Of a stretch of 64,000 nucleotides of DNA, positions 53,701 to 64,000 are shown piece by piece. This DNA is from Deltaproteobacteria bacterium (lineage in GTDB: Bacteria > Myxococcota_A > UBA796 > CAJQPC01): the NCBI GenBank assembly GCA_016717595.1, contig JADKFE010000002.1, positions 162,849 through 226,848 on the forward strand, written 5' to 3'. The position numbers were made by a program, and so were the translations under genes. The notes under the pieces were generated by a model. The model saw only the letters and a program-made list of their open reading frames with translations, did not search any database and was not told where the DNA came from. Position 1 is the stretch's first letter; each line of letters starts with the position of its first letter.

Positions 53701-53839
53701 CCGCTTCTTCGAGTCGATCATCCAGGACCGCAAGCCCGGCGTGGCCCTCGTCGATGGACGCAACGCGCTCCAAGGCGAAGACAACGCACACTTCGACCCG
53801 TCGTGGTGGAGCGGCTTCCTGCTCTACGACCTGCCCTGA
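50768..53839 (+). CDS. Large lipoprotein with helical repeats and an inactive CHAT-fold domain
   Basis: A 1023-aa protein. VRRSLLLLALCATAC is a lipoprotein signal. Residues about 45-640 are Ala/Leu-rich helical repeats (TPR-like). The C-terminal 250 residues match the CHAT caspase-like fold in order: DPFLDDLIGVGRYLIVADGPLRELSLAGL, RFIHLAMPV (His901), LKGVIAVISSD (about 931-940), SAGVSAVLRSSWLIP and the final SWWSGFLLYDL. CHAT proteases use the His of THG and the Cys of SAC; here those positions are Pro905 and Asp940, so the proteolytic pair is gone. It is probably a scaffold rather than a protease. The next gene starts 6 bases after the stop. Confidence 0.75.
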   Translation: MRRSLLLLALCATACGDDSAPAPAAAPTALAPTAPKEAPLTGLAKAKSVVAARETAAALTELEALFATEPLALPLYGLVAMESGTPGDALARLTDEAAPAGHEAAYHRLRAELALAAGQPELVPGFAAKIAAASPEVAAALILQARRAGVIAPADQTTPEDPLVVAGTNPDPVAAATALAALSPTDWVAKVVRAPILAAGGQAALAQADLQNLLDAPPSPEAALRAGQALAAILPDPNQSATPLDAAAKAAIELGATPLAARLGHEAALRRLKSGRAKEAAEGATALREALVTAKDKVGAAELGATLALAALERGDATTALTLTQEVAAFAAEGQRADLAAEAGRTRALAAFALGQEAELSAAAAALSAPWSDAAEALRLVLVGQPNKALAHPGFSFTPLAADAALGEAFARQHLHRGRLRAAEYSGDQAKITQAAKDWVSAADALGAMTARLESRLEWERLVRESGARPAELQAELLSLGQSLGEPGAPLRAEAQARTLTSGGAQAFSETAAAAEAPAWAVLADPNNTAPEALAEHPIALVARARGKAAAGDFSGAYADWAKGYGSTPTHLRGPLTPISVLTGGQGAGVRADLALLHGKTGVEAGLAGVLLLDWHHSVGMMNRAWAVGDDPSLGLEPAARAAYLQAHQTLRAETLAWLAGSGAEPIEAKKAVDAQEAKAKETPAFARALPAPLADYAKLRDDMKGLAIFSMRLEPGGGELVVLTQDKGRVVRIADTKSVLRTGEQLVAALRAGEASGGAKVTPKLGDSLRRQLIDPFLDDLIGVGRYLIVADGPLRELSLAGLPEQQQGLRFLADVRTVTQAMTVAELRRPAPEAPERFVTDYLGLELGEAADASEGIKLASETEATGRQFPAERRSTPAKAELKVDKLKEILPTARFIHLAMPVIGDRGSIKLGEETLSLATVRGLNLKGVIAVISSDADAAVQERWAQALHSAGVSAVLRSSWLIPPDKRAKVLFRFFESIIQDRKPGVALVDGRNALQGEDNAHFDPSWWSGFLLYDLP

Positions 53840-53845
53840 GCCGGG

Positions 53846-56800
53846 ATGCGAGGGCCGGCGCTCACCACGCTCCTGCTCTTGGCCGCCGCCGCCCCTCCCG
53901 GGGCCATGGCTGGCGGCGGCGACCCGGTGATCCCGCCGATTCTGGGCCCTGAGGGGCCGATGTGGCTGGGCGCGGTGACCCCAGACGACCCGGCCCCCAA
54001 GCAGCGGGGCCGGGAGTGGATCCTCGTGGACCCCCTCACCGGGGCCTTGATCGTCGAGGCCCTCGACGTGAACGACGGCGGCCTCGTCGTTCGGCGGCGC
54101 TGGGACGAGGCCGCGCGGCGCTGGGGGATGAGCTTTGACGCCTTGCCCCCCGGGGTTGAGAAGGTCGGCGCCTTGACCGTGAGCCATGACGAGGGCCTCG
54201 TGAGCGGCCTGCGGGCGTCTGAGGGCCGCTTCGTGAGCGTCCTGCGCGGCCCCGACGGCTTCCCCGCCCAGCTCGACCTCCCCGGCGGTCAGGCGCTCTA
54301 CTACGACAGCATCGGCGGGCGGCTCCTCGCCGTGAGCGGCAGCGCCCGGCCCCGCACCCGCTACACCTACGACGCCGCGGGCCGCCTCGCCGGGGTGTTG
54401 TGGGCCGACGGCTCCAGCGCGCTCGTTGAGCGTGACGCCGCCGGTCGGGTGATCGCGCTTCTGGGCCCCGGCCCGGCCCAGCTCCTGCTCACCTGGCGCG
54501 CCGATGGCCAGCTCACCGCCCGAGACGCCGTGGGCCGCGTGTGGGTTGTGCGTGAGGAGCCCAAGGGCCTCGTCGTCACCGGGCCTTCAGGGCGCGCGGT
54601 CCAGGCCCAGCGCGATGAGTTTGGTCGCCTGACCAACTTTGTGGACCCCCGCGGCGCCACCACCACCCTTCGCCGCGACGCCGAGGGCCAGCTCATCGAG
54701 CTTCAGTCCCCGGCGGGCCGCTGGCGCCTGGTGTGGGAGGCCCAGCGCCTCGTCGCGCTCATCGACCCCAGCGGCGGAGAGTGGCGCGCCCTGCGGGATC
54801 TCAACGGCGCGCTCACCGCGCTCATCGACCCTCTGGGCCGCCGCCGTGAGCTGAACACCCGGCCCGACGGCGCCTTGGAGTCCCAAAAGCGCGGCGGCGA
54901 GACCACCCGCCTCATCCGCGACGTCAACGGCCGGATCACCCGCGTCGAGACCCCCGGCGGCCCCGTGGTGCGCCTGCGCTGGTCCGAGGCCGGGGAGCTT
55001 CTGGAGGTCGAGGATCCCGCCGGGGGCAAGATCAGCCTCAGCGAACGACGCGGCGGCTTGCCCGGCCTGATCCGCCTGCGGGACGGCGCCGAGCTTCGCC
55101 TGCGCTTCGACAGCATGGGCCGCGTCCGCGCCGTCGAGAGCCCCGAGGGCGCCCGCTTCGACTGGATCCGTGACCTCTCTGGCCGCCTCATCGAGCTTCG
55201 TGGCCCCGATGGCCAGCGCCGCGCCCTGCGATACCGCGCCGACGGCCTCATCAGCCAGATCGAGGACGCCGACGGCGCCGTCTGGGGCCTCTTGTATGGC
55301 CTCGACGGCCGCATCAGCGCCGTGCGACCCCCGGGCCAGCCTCCTTGGCGCCTGGGCTGGGATCGCCTCGGCGAGCTGATCAGCGTCGAGGTCAACGGCG
55401 AGCGCACCACGATTCAGCGCGACGAGCGAGGCCGCCCCACCACCCTGGGCCCCCTGCGCTGGGCCTGGGACGCCTTGGGGCGGCTGATCAGCGCTGAAGG
55501 CCCCGGCCTGAACCTTCGCCTGGGCCGCAACGGCGCCGGAGAGGTCAACCAGCTCAGCCTGGGCGAGGCCGCGCCGATCCGCGTAGACCGCGACGGCGCC
55601 GGGCGGGTGGTCGGCCTCGACGACGGGGCGCGCGCCGTGCGCCTAGAGCGTGACACCGCGGGCCGGGTGATCGCCGTGAGCGGCGAGGCCGAGGCCCTCA
55701 CCATCGAGCGGGACGTGCGTGGCCTGCCCGTGCGCCAGCGGATCGGCGACCTCGACCAGCGCGCCGCCCGCGACGCTGAAGGCCGGGTGCTGCGCTGGAC
55801 CAGCGCCACGGGCCTCGCCTTGTCTCTGGACCGCGACGCCGCCGGGCGCCCGCTGCTGGTGCGGTTCCCCGACGGGGTCTTGGACCGCCGGGAGCGCGCC
55901 CCGGGCTACGCCGCGGCGATCCTCGAGGCCGCCGACGGCGACGTGATCGACGACCTAGAGCTCAGCCTCTCCGCCGCCGGTCAGGTGCTCAGCGCCCGCC
56001 GCGGCGGCTTTGAGGAGCGCTGGGCCTTCGACGCCTTGGGCCGCCCGACCGCGCTCACCGAGCCCGCCGGGGCCTGGATCTGGCGCCTCGATGAGCTCAC
56101 CGGCCCCGACGGCGAGCGCGCCTTATACACCCCCGAAGGTCGCCCCAGCGCCGCGGTCCCACCTCTGGGCGTCGTCGCCTGGGGCCTCGGCGAAGATCGC
56201 CTCGACTACAGCCTGAATGAGGCCGGGCAGGTCACCGCCCTGCGCGGGGAGCGCGGCCGGGTGAGCCTAGAGTACGACGACCTCGGCCGCCCCACCCAAG
56301 GCGCGGGCCAGGGCCCTCTGGAGCTGGTCTGGGATCTCCTCGGGCGGCCGGTGAGCGTGCGAGCCCCCGACGGCGACGCCCGGCTCTCCTGGGGCCTCGA
56401 TCGCCCCCTGCGTGTGATCGTCGATGGCAAAGCCACGGAGATCCTCGGTGATCTCAGCGCGGGCCTCGCGCTCGGCGGCGCCACCCGGGTGAACGTCGCC
56501 GTGGGCGAGCGCGGCAGCCCCCGGGCCTTGACCCACGGCGGTGAGCTCCTGCGCCTTTTGCGCTACAACCCCCTCGGCGCCGCGCTGGGTGAGGCCCCCC
56601 CCTGGCCCGGCTGGCGTGGCCTGTGGTCGCCCTCCGCCGAGGCCCCCACCCTGGACGGCGCCGGGGGCTGGGACCCGTACTCCGGCCAGCCCCTCTCCCC
56701 ACGCTGGCGCCCGCCCTGGGCGCAAGGTCCGGCGAGCCCCGCTCCTTGGCCCGAGATCGACGGCGTCGCCTCGCCGTGGTGGGAGCCCGCGCCCTACGCT

Positions 56801-57151
56801 CCAGAGAGCGTCTGGGCCGATCCTTTGGCCCTCCTTCGGGCCCTGGGTGAGCTGGGTGAGCTCTTCGACGCGCCGTCGGTGGCCCTGCGCCCGGCGGCGC
56901 CCCCGGCGGGCTGGCTCGGCCCTTCAGCGGCCACGCCGGTGGATCCTTGGGGCCAGCACCCCGAGGGCCTGCCCATCCACCTCGACCCCCTCTCGCTCCT
57001 GGCGCTCCAGGCCGCGATGCCACCCTCCTCGCCGCTGCGCGCTGAAGACGTGCTCAGCGCGCTCCTCGCCCAAGAGCTGGCGGGCCAGCCCGCGCTCACC
57101 TGGGTGCCGGGCTGGACGCCGCGGGGCGCGCTCTCCCAGGTCGCGCCCTGA
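53846..57151 (+). CDS. Exported YD/RHS-repeat protein without the usual toxin tail
   Basis: A 1101-aa protein with signal peptide MRGPALTTLLLLAAAAPPGAMA. From about residue 165 to 900 it consists of YD-type repeats (YDAAGRLAGVLWADGSSALV, ERDAAGRVIALLG, FDSMGRVRAVESPEG), the beta shell of RHS proteins. It ends DPYSGQPLSPRW and then about 150 Pro/Ala/Trp-rich residues, without the RHS core P-x-D-P-x-G-L motif or a recognisable toxin domain. RHS shells usually enclose a toxin; this one seems empty or carries an unknown short tail. It is coupled to the CHAT-fold lipoprotein gene. Confidence 0.8.
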   Translation: MRGPALTTLLLLAAAAPPGAMAGGGDPVIPPILGPEGPMWLGAVTPDDPAPKQRGREWILVDPLTGALIVEALDVNDGGLVVRRRWDEAARRWGMSFDALPPGVEKVGALTVSHDEGLVSGLRASEGRFVSVLRGPDGFPAQLDLPGGQALYYDSIGGRLLAVSGSARPRTRYTYDAAGRLAGVLWADGSSALVERDAAGRVIALLGPGPAQLLLTWRADGQLTARDAVGRVWVVREEPKGLVVTGPSGRAVQAQRDEFGRLTNFVDPRGATTTLRRDAEGQLIELQSPAGRWRLVWEAQRLVALIDPSGGEWRALRDLNGALTALIDPLGRRRELNTRPDGALESQKRGGETTRLIRDVNGRITRVETPGGPVVRLRWSEAGELLEVEDPAGGKISLSERRGGLPGLIRLRDGAELRLRFDSMGRVRAVESPEGARFDWIRDLSGRLIELRGPDGQRRALRYRADGLISQIEDADGAVWGLLYGLDGRISAVRPPGQPPWRLGWDRLGELISVEVNGERTTIQRDERGRPTTLGPLRWAWDALGRLISAEGPGLNLRLGRNGAGEVNQLSLGEAAPIRVDRDGAGRVVGLDDGARAVRLERDTAGRVIAVSGEAEALTIERDVRGLPVRQRIGDLDQRAARDAEGRVLRWTSATGLALSLDRDAAGRPLLVRFPDGVLDRRERAPGYAAAILEAADGDVIDDLELSLSAAGQVLSARRGGFEERWAFDALGRPTALTEPAGAWIWRLDELTGPDGERALYTPEGRPSAAVPPLGVVAWGLGEDRLDYSLNEAGQVTALRGERGRVSLEYDDLGRPTQGAGQGPLELVWDLLGRPVSVRAPDGDARLSWGLDRPLRVIVDGKATEILGDLSAGLALGGATRVNVAVGERGSPRALTHGGELLRLLRYNPLGAALGEAPPWPGWRGLWSPSAEAPTLDGAGGWDPYSGQPLSPRWRPPWAQGPASPAPWPEIDGVASPWWEPAPYAPESVWADPLALLRALGELGELFDAPSVALRPAAPPAGWLGPSAATPVDPWGQHPEGLPIHLDPLSLLALQAAMPPSSPLRAEDVLSALLAQELAGQPALTWVPGWTPRGALSQVAP

Positions 57152-57245
57152 GCGCGCCGCGGCGAACGGTCCCAAATTCTAATGTTCCGAGGCCTGTTTT
57201 CGCCGAATCCACCCGCACATGAAGAGGTCTGGGCGATCTCTGCCC

Positions 57246-57274
57246 TTGCGCGTTCGGTCGCCCTCCGTTACATG
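57246..57274 (+). promoter_or_regulatory. Putative promoter of the tRNA-His/tRNA-Lys unit
   Basis: TTGCGC (57246-57251) and TACATG (57269-57274) are spaced by 17 bases and end 13 bases before tRNA-His. The fit to the sigma-70 consensus is moderate. Confidence 0.4.
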
Positions 57275-57287
57275 CCGTGCGTTCTCC

Positions 57288-57365
57288 GGTGGGTGTAGCT
57301 CAGTTGGTTAGAGCATCGGATTGTGGTTCCGAGGGTCGAGGGTTCAAATCCCTTCATCCACCCCA
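57288..57365 (+). tRNA. tRNA-His (GTG)
   Basis: GGTGGGTG and CATCCACC form the acceptor, with the extra G-1 opposite C73 that marks tRNA-His. The loop TTGTGGT gives anticodon GTG. CCA is encoded. Confidence 0.95.
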
Positions 57366-57380
57366 CTTCTTCACAGCTAT

Positions 57381-57453
57381 GGGCTCATAGCTCAATTGGC
57401 AGAGCATCGGACTCTTAATCCGCAGGTTCCAGGTTCAAGTCCTGGTGGGCCCA
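57381..57453 (+). tRNA. tRNA-Lys (CTT)
   Basis: Acceptor GGGCTCA pairs with TGGGCCC; stem CGGA/TCCG holds a loop with anticodon CTT. A73 is present, CCA is not encoded. It follows tRNA-His by 15 bases. Confidence 0.95.
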
Positions 57454-57462
57454 CTCTCTCCT

Positions 57463-57494
57463 GAACCGCCGCTCCTTCACCGGAGCGGCGGTTC
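57463..57494 (+). terminator. Terminator after tRNA-Lys
   Basis: Thirteen-base arms GAACCGCCGCTCC (57463-57475) and GGAGCGGCGGTTC (57482-57494) with a 6-base loop form the strongest stem in this region; TCTCGCTTC follows. Confidence 0.75.
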
Positions 57495-57652
57495 TCGCTT
57501 CAGCCTCCTCCTTCACTTCGACCGCCTCCCCTTTGCGCCTTTTTCTTGGCCGCTCGGCGCCCAGGCTTGATCGGCGCTGGTGATTCCGGCGACGAGGCGT
57601 TATCAAGGTCCGGTTGTCCGAAACGTAGCCACGCTCGTCTCGGTCGAGCTTC

Positions 57653-57735
57653 GCGAGAATGGCGGAATTGGTAGACGCGCTGGTCTTAGGAGCCAGTGGG
57701 CTAGCCCCGTGGGGGTTCGATTCCCCCTTCTCGCA
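57653..57735 (+). tRNA. tRNA-Leu (TAG)
   Basis: Acceptor GCGAGAA pairs with TTCTCGC; the loop CTTAGGA gives anticodon TAG; there is a long variable arm and A73. CCA is not encoded. It lies 57 bases before the trigger factor gene and may share its transcript. Confidence 0.95.
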
Positions 57736-57792
57736 CCTCCTATCTTCCCCTCTCCTTCCTCCTTCGAACGCCAAGCCGCACGAGGCCCCTTC

Positions 57793-59124
57793 ATGGACTT
57801 CCAGGTCGAGAACGTCAGCGCCGTTGAGCGCAAGCTGAACTTCAACATCCCCGGCGACCAGGTCAACACTGAGCTGGAGAAGGCGTTCCGCAACATGCAG
57901 GGCCGCGCCAAGCTCAAGGGCTTCCGTCCGGGCAAGGTGCCCCGGTCGGTGCTGGAGCAGCGCTTCGGCAAGAGCATCCGCGCTGAGGTGGCCATGGAGC
58001 TCATCACCCGCGCGTTCCGCCAGGCGTCCGCGGACATGGACTACTTCGGCCAGCCCAAGGTGAACCGTCAGACCGAGCTGACCGCCAACGAGGCCTTCAG
58101 CTTCTCGATCACCCTCGAGGTCAAGCCCGAGCTTGAGCTGACCACCTACAAGGGCGTCAGCGTCACCTACTCCAAGCCCGTCGTCACCGACGAGCAGGTC
58201 GAGGCCCAGCTCACCCGCCGCCTGCAGAGCCAGTCGAGCCTCACTGAAGTCTCTGGCCGCGGCGTCACCTCAGGCGACTACGTCCTCGCCGAGCTCGACA
58301 TCCGCGACGGCGACACCGTCGTGCACAGCCACCCCGGCTCGATGGTGTACGTCGATGGCGACGTCTACTACACCGGCATCGAGACGCTGCTCACCGGGGC
58401 CAACTCCGGCGACACCGTCGAGGGCTCCGTCACCTTCGGCGACAACGCCCAGATCCCCGACCTCGCCGGGCGCACGCTCACCGTGAAGGCCACGGTGCAG
58501 TCCATCCAGGCGATGCAGACCCCCGAGCTCACCGACGAGGTCGCCACCCAGCTCGGCTACGAGGGCGGCGCCGAGGCGATGCGCATCGCGATCCGCGGCA
58601 AGCTCGAGGCCTCCGCTGAAGAGGCCGGCCGCAACCAGGCCCGGGCCACCCTGCTCCAGAAGCTCATCGAGCTCAACCACATCGAGGCGCCCAAGGGCCT
58701 CATTGAGCAGCGGCTCAGCGAGGTGATGGAGGAGCTCCGCGTTCAGCGCACCTACGGCGGCGAAGATCCCCGCCGCATCCAGTTCAACGAGGCCCAGCTC
58801 GGCGATCTGCGCACCCGCGCCAAGTTCGCCGCCCAGGCCGAGCTGCTCATCGAGCGTGTGGCCCAGCTCGAGACCATCGAGGTGACCGACGCCGAGATCG
58901 ACGAGAAGCTCCAGGCCCTCGCCGACTCCCGTGGCCAGCAGATCGAGGCCATCCGCGGCTACTTCCAGAAGGAGAACGCCATCGAGGACCTCCGCGGTCG
59001 CCTCCTGCAAGAGAAGGTCATCGACTGGCTGTTGGAGAACGCTGAGCTGCAGTCCGTGGACCCCACGAACGACAACGACGACGCCGTCGCTGAGCCCGCC
59101 GCTGAGCCCGCCGCCGCCGAGTGA
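57793..59124 (+). CDS. tig: Trigger factor (ribosome-associated chaperone)
   Basis: A 443-aa protein from ATG 57793; upstream sense is only tRNA-Leu read-through. The ribosome-binding motif region GFRPGKVPRSVLEQRFG (about residues 40-56) marks trigger factor. An FKBP-type domain follows (GDYVLAELDIRDGDTV; TVEGSVTFGDNAQIPDLAGRTLTVKATV) and a long helical C-terminal arm ends EPAAEPAAAE. It binds nascent chains at the exit tunnel. The tig-clpP-clpX-lon order is the classic proteostasis cluster. Confidence 0.95.
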   Translation: MDFQVENVSAVERKLNFNIPGDQVNTELEKAFRNMQGRAKLKGFRPGKVPRSVLEQRFGKSIRAEVAMELITRAFRQASADMDYFGQPKVNRQTELTANEAFSFSITLEVKPELELTTYKGVSVTYSKPVVTDEQVEAQLTRRLQSQSSLTEVSGRGVTSGDYVLAELDIRDGDTVVHSHPGSMVYVDGDVYYTGIETLLTGANSGDTVEGSVTFGDNAQIPDLAGRTLTVKATVQSIQAMQTPELTDEVATQLGYEGGAEAMRIAIRGKLEASAEEAGRNQARATLLQKLIELNHIEAPKGLIEQRLSEVMEELRVQRTYGGEDPRRIQFNEAQLGDLRTRAKFAAQAELLIERVAQLETIEVTDAEIDEKLQALADSRGQQIEAIRGYFQKENAIEDLRGRLLQEKVIDWLLENAELQSVDPTNDNDDAVAEPAAEPAAAE

Positions 59125-59303
59125 GGCCCTGGCCACACCGCGTGGCAGCCGAGCGGGCGGAGCAGGGCCAACCCCTCTCCGCCCTCTCAGTCTTTATCGT
59201 GAACCCCGCTGTGCGAAGCGTCAACTGGCGCTTAAGTGAAGCGGAACGGCGTCCATCAGGGCGCTGATTGGACCCTGGAACGCCCGAAGCTGGAGCGCCT
59301 GCG

Positions 59304-59921
59304 ATGTCCTCCGACCCGATGATGAACTACCTGATCCCCACCGTGATCGAGTCCTCCCACCGCGGTGAGCGCGCCTGGGACATCTACTCCCGCCTGCTCA
59401 AGGACCGCATCATCTTCCTCGGCACCGAGGTCAACGACCAGGTCGCCAACGTGATCGTCGCCCAGATGCTCTTTCTGGAGTCTGAAGACCCCGACAAAGA
59501 CATCTACCTCTACATCAACAGCCCCGGCGGCGTGATCACCGCGGGCATGGCGATCTACGACACGATGCAGATCATCCGGCCCGACGTCTCGACGATCTGT
59601 ATGGGCCAGGCGGCCTCTATGGGCGCCGTGCTGCTCGCGGCGGGCGCCAAAGGCAAACGTCGCTGCTTGCCCAACGCCCGGGTGCTCATCCACCAGCCGC
59701 TGGGCGGCACCCGCGGCCAGGCCACGGACATCGAGATCCACGCCAAAGAGATCCTGCGCATGCGTGAGGTGCTCAACAAGATCCTCGCCGAGCGCACCGG
59801 TCAGCCCTACGAGCGCATCTCCCGGGACACCGACCGCGACTACATCCTCTCGGCTGAAGAGTCCGTCGCTTACGGCCTCGTCGATGAGGTCCTCACCCGG
59901 CCCATCAAGGGCAAGGAGTGA
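59304..59921 (+). CDS. clpP: ATP-dependent Clp protease proteolytic subunit
   Basis: A 205-aa protein, with TGGAGCG before the ATG. The catalytic Ser lies in GQAASMGAVLLAAG, the His in LPNARVLIHQPLGG and the Asp in RDTDRDYILSAEES. NSPGGVITAGMAIYDTMQ and RIIFLGTEV are the family signatures. It forms the proteolytic chamber served by ClpX, which is encoded 3 bases downstream. Confidence 0.96.
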   Translation: MSSDPMMNYLIPTVIESSHRGERAWDIYSRLLKDRIIFLGTEVNDQVANVIVAQMLFLESEDPDKDIYLYINSPGGVITAGMAIYDTMQIIRPDVSTICMGQAASMGAVLLAAGAKGKRRCLPNARVLIHQPLGGTRGQATDIEIHAKEILRMREVLNKILAERTGQPYERISRDTDRDYILSAEESVAYGLVDEVLTRPIKGKE

Positions 59922-59924
59922 GGC

Positions 59925-61181
<1,257 letters not shown>

Positions 61182-61230
61182 GCGCCTCCCCGCCTCTGGG
61201 GTGACGCCGCGCTGAGAGGGTCTTCGAGCG

Positions 61231-63601
<2,371 letters not shown>

Positions 63602-63620
63602 GCGGTTGGGGCTCAGCGGA

Positions 63621-63649
63621 TTGACAGCGGCGCGGCCCCTGGCTATTTG
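63621..63649 (+). promoter_or_regulatory. Sigma-70-type promoter of the HU gene
   Basis: TTGACA (63621-63626) and TATTTG (63644-63649) with 17-base spacing give a textbook promoter 78 bases before the ATG. It is the clearest sigma-70 promoter in the window. Confidence 0.8.
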
Positions 63650-63726
63650 TCCGGGTTCGTGCTGAAAAAACCCGTCGCGGATGGGATCCTTGCCGATCCC
63701 CTCCAGGCCCTGCCAAGAGCGAAAAG

Positions 63727-64000
63727 ATGAACAAGGCTGATTTGGTCGCTCAGATCGCTGAGGAGTCGAACCTCACCCGCGCCCAGGCCGAGAAGGCCCT
63801 CTCCGCCTTCACCGACGCCGTTCGGAAGGCCCTGGCTGAGGGCGACAAGGTGACCTTGGTGGGCTTCGGCGTGTTCTCCGTGGGTGTGCGGGAGGCCCGC
63901 GTCGGCCGCAACCCGCAGACCAAGGAGCCCATGGAGATCCCCGCGAGCCGCTCGGTGCGGTTCAAGGCCGGTCAGGGGCTCCGCGAGGCCGTCAAGGCGC
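63727..64000 (+). CDS. DNA-binding protein HU (partial, runs off the window)
   Basis: The first 91 codons of an HU/IHF protein: MNKADLVAQIAEESNLTRAQ, VTLVGFGVFSVGVREARVGRNPQTKEP (the DNA-inserting arm with its Pro near position 63 region) and RFKAGQGLREAVKA. HU proteins are about 90-95 residues, so only the last few codons are missing. It bends DNA and compacts the nucleoid; its position after lon is common. Confidence 0.94.
   Translation, partial: MNKADLVAQIAEESNLTRAQAEKALSAFTDAVRKALAEGDKVTLVGFGVFSVGVREARVGRNPQTKEPMEIPASRSVRFKAGQGLREAVKA

Overview
The window is high-GC bacterial chromosome with a myxobacterium-like (Myxococcota or 'deltaproteobacterial') character. The signs are many lipoproteins with short signal peptides, secreted proteins with FG-GAP, MopE-type Cys/Asp and thrombospondin type 3 repeats ending in MYXO-CTERM-like tails (Cys, hydrophobic stretch, Arg cluster), Ser/Thr kinases and FHA proteins, YD-repeat protein, and an XPB-type helicase. 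The species cannot be fixed from sequence alone.

Layout. 1-1.6 kb: a degenerate G-rich gene fragment, a winged-helix protein and a truncated gene start. 1.8-8.0 kb (minus): an exported protein resembling the plant 23-kDa jasmonate-induced protein, a 1491-aa transmembrane kinase, and an FHA/winged-helix protein split by one amber codon; this block lies between two direct copies of a ~140-bp sequence. 8.2-11.4 kb: two tandem paralogous membrane proteins, the first frameshifted. 11.6-25.5 kb: lipoproteins, peroxiredoxin-like protein, giant calcium-binding-type surface protein, receiver domain, sugar dehydrogenase/cytochrome fusion, 2OG-Fe oxygenase, zinc ribbon and SPFH proteins, and a lipase-maturation-factor-like protein. 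25.9-31.5 kb: ArsR/DHFR-like/SRPBCC cassette, thiS, recR-ybaB-dnaX, SRP RNA, two tRNA-Ser and tadA. 31.5-43 kb: DUF1858 protein, hydrolase, XPB helicase with a coupled 69-aa protein, an OmpA/thrombospondin-repeat pair, a vWA lipoprotein, pseudouridine synthase, a duplicated-repeat lipoprotein coupled to an amidoligase, and a microprotein behind a sigma-54-type promoter. 43-48.4 kb (minus): inositol-monophosphatase-family protein, rpoH, heparinase-like protein, membrane protein. 48.5-57.2 kb (plus): a pseudokinase, a CHAT-fold lipoprotein lacking its catalytic pair, and a YD-repeat exported protein. 57.3-64 kb: tRNA-His, -Lys, -Leu, then tig-clpP-clpX-lon and HU (cut by the window end).

How they fit: the right end is a proteostasis cluster; the centre is a replication/recombination and translation housekeeping block; the rest is envelope and signalling material. 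The strongest candidates for something new are (i) the bracketed JIP23-like/kinase/FHA block, (ii) the pseudokinase / inactive-CHAT lipoprotein / YD-shell set, (iii) the repeat lipoprotein plus amidoligase pair and (iv) the sigma-54-driven 56-aa protein. At least four genes are interrupted (near 400, 7567, 8555 and 62980); some of these may be assembly errors rather than biology.
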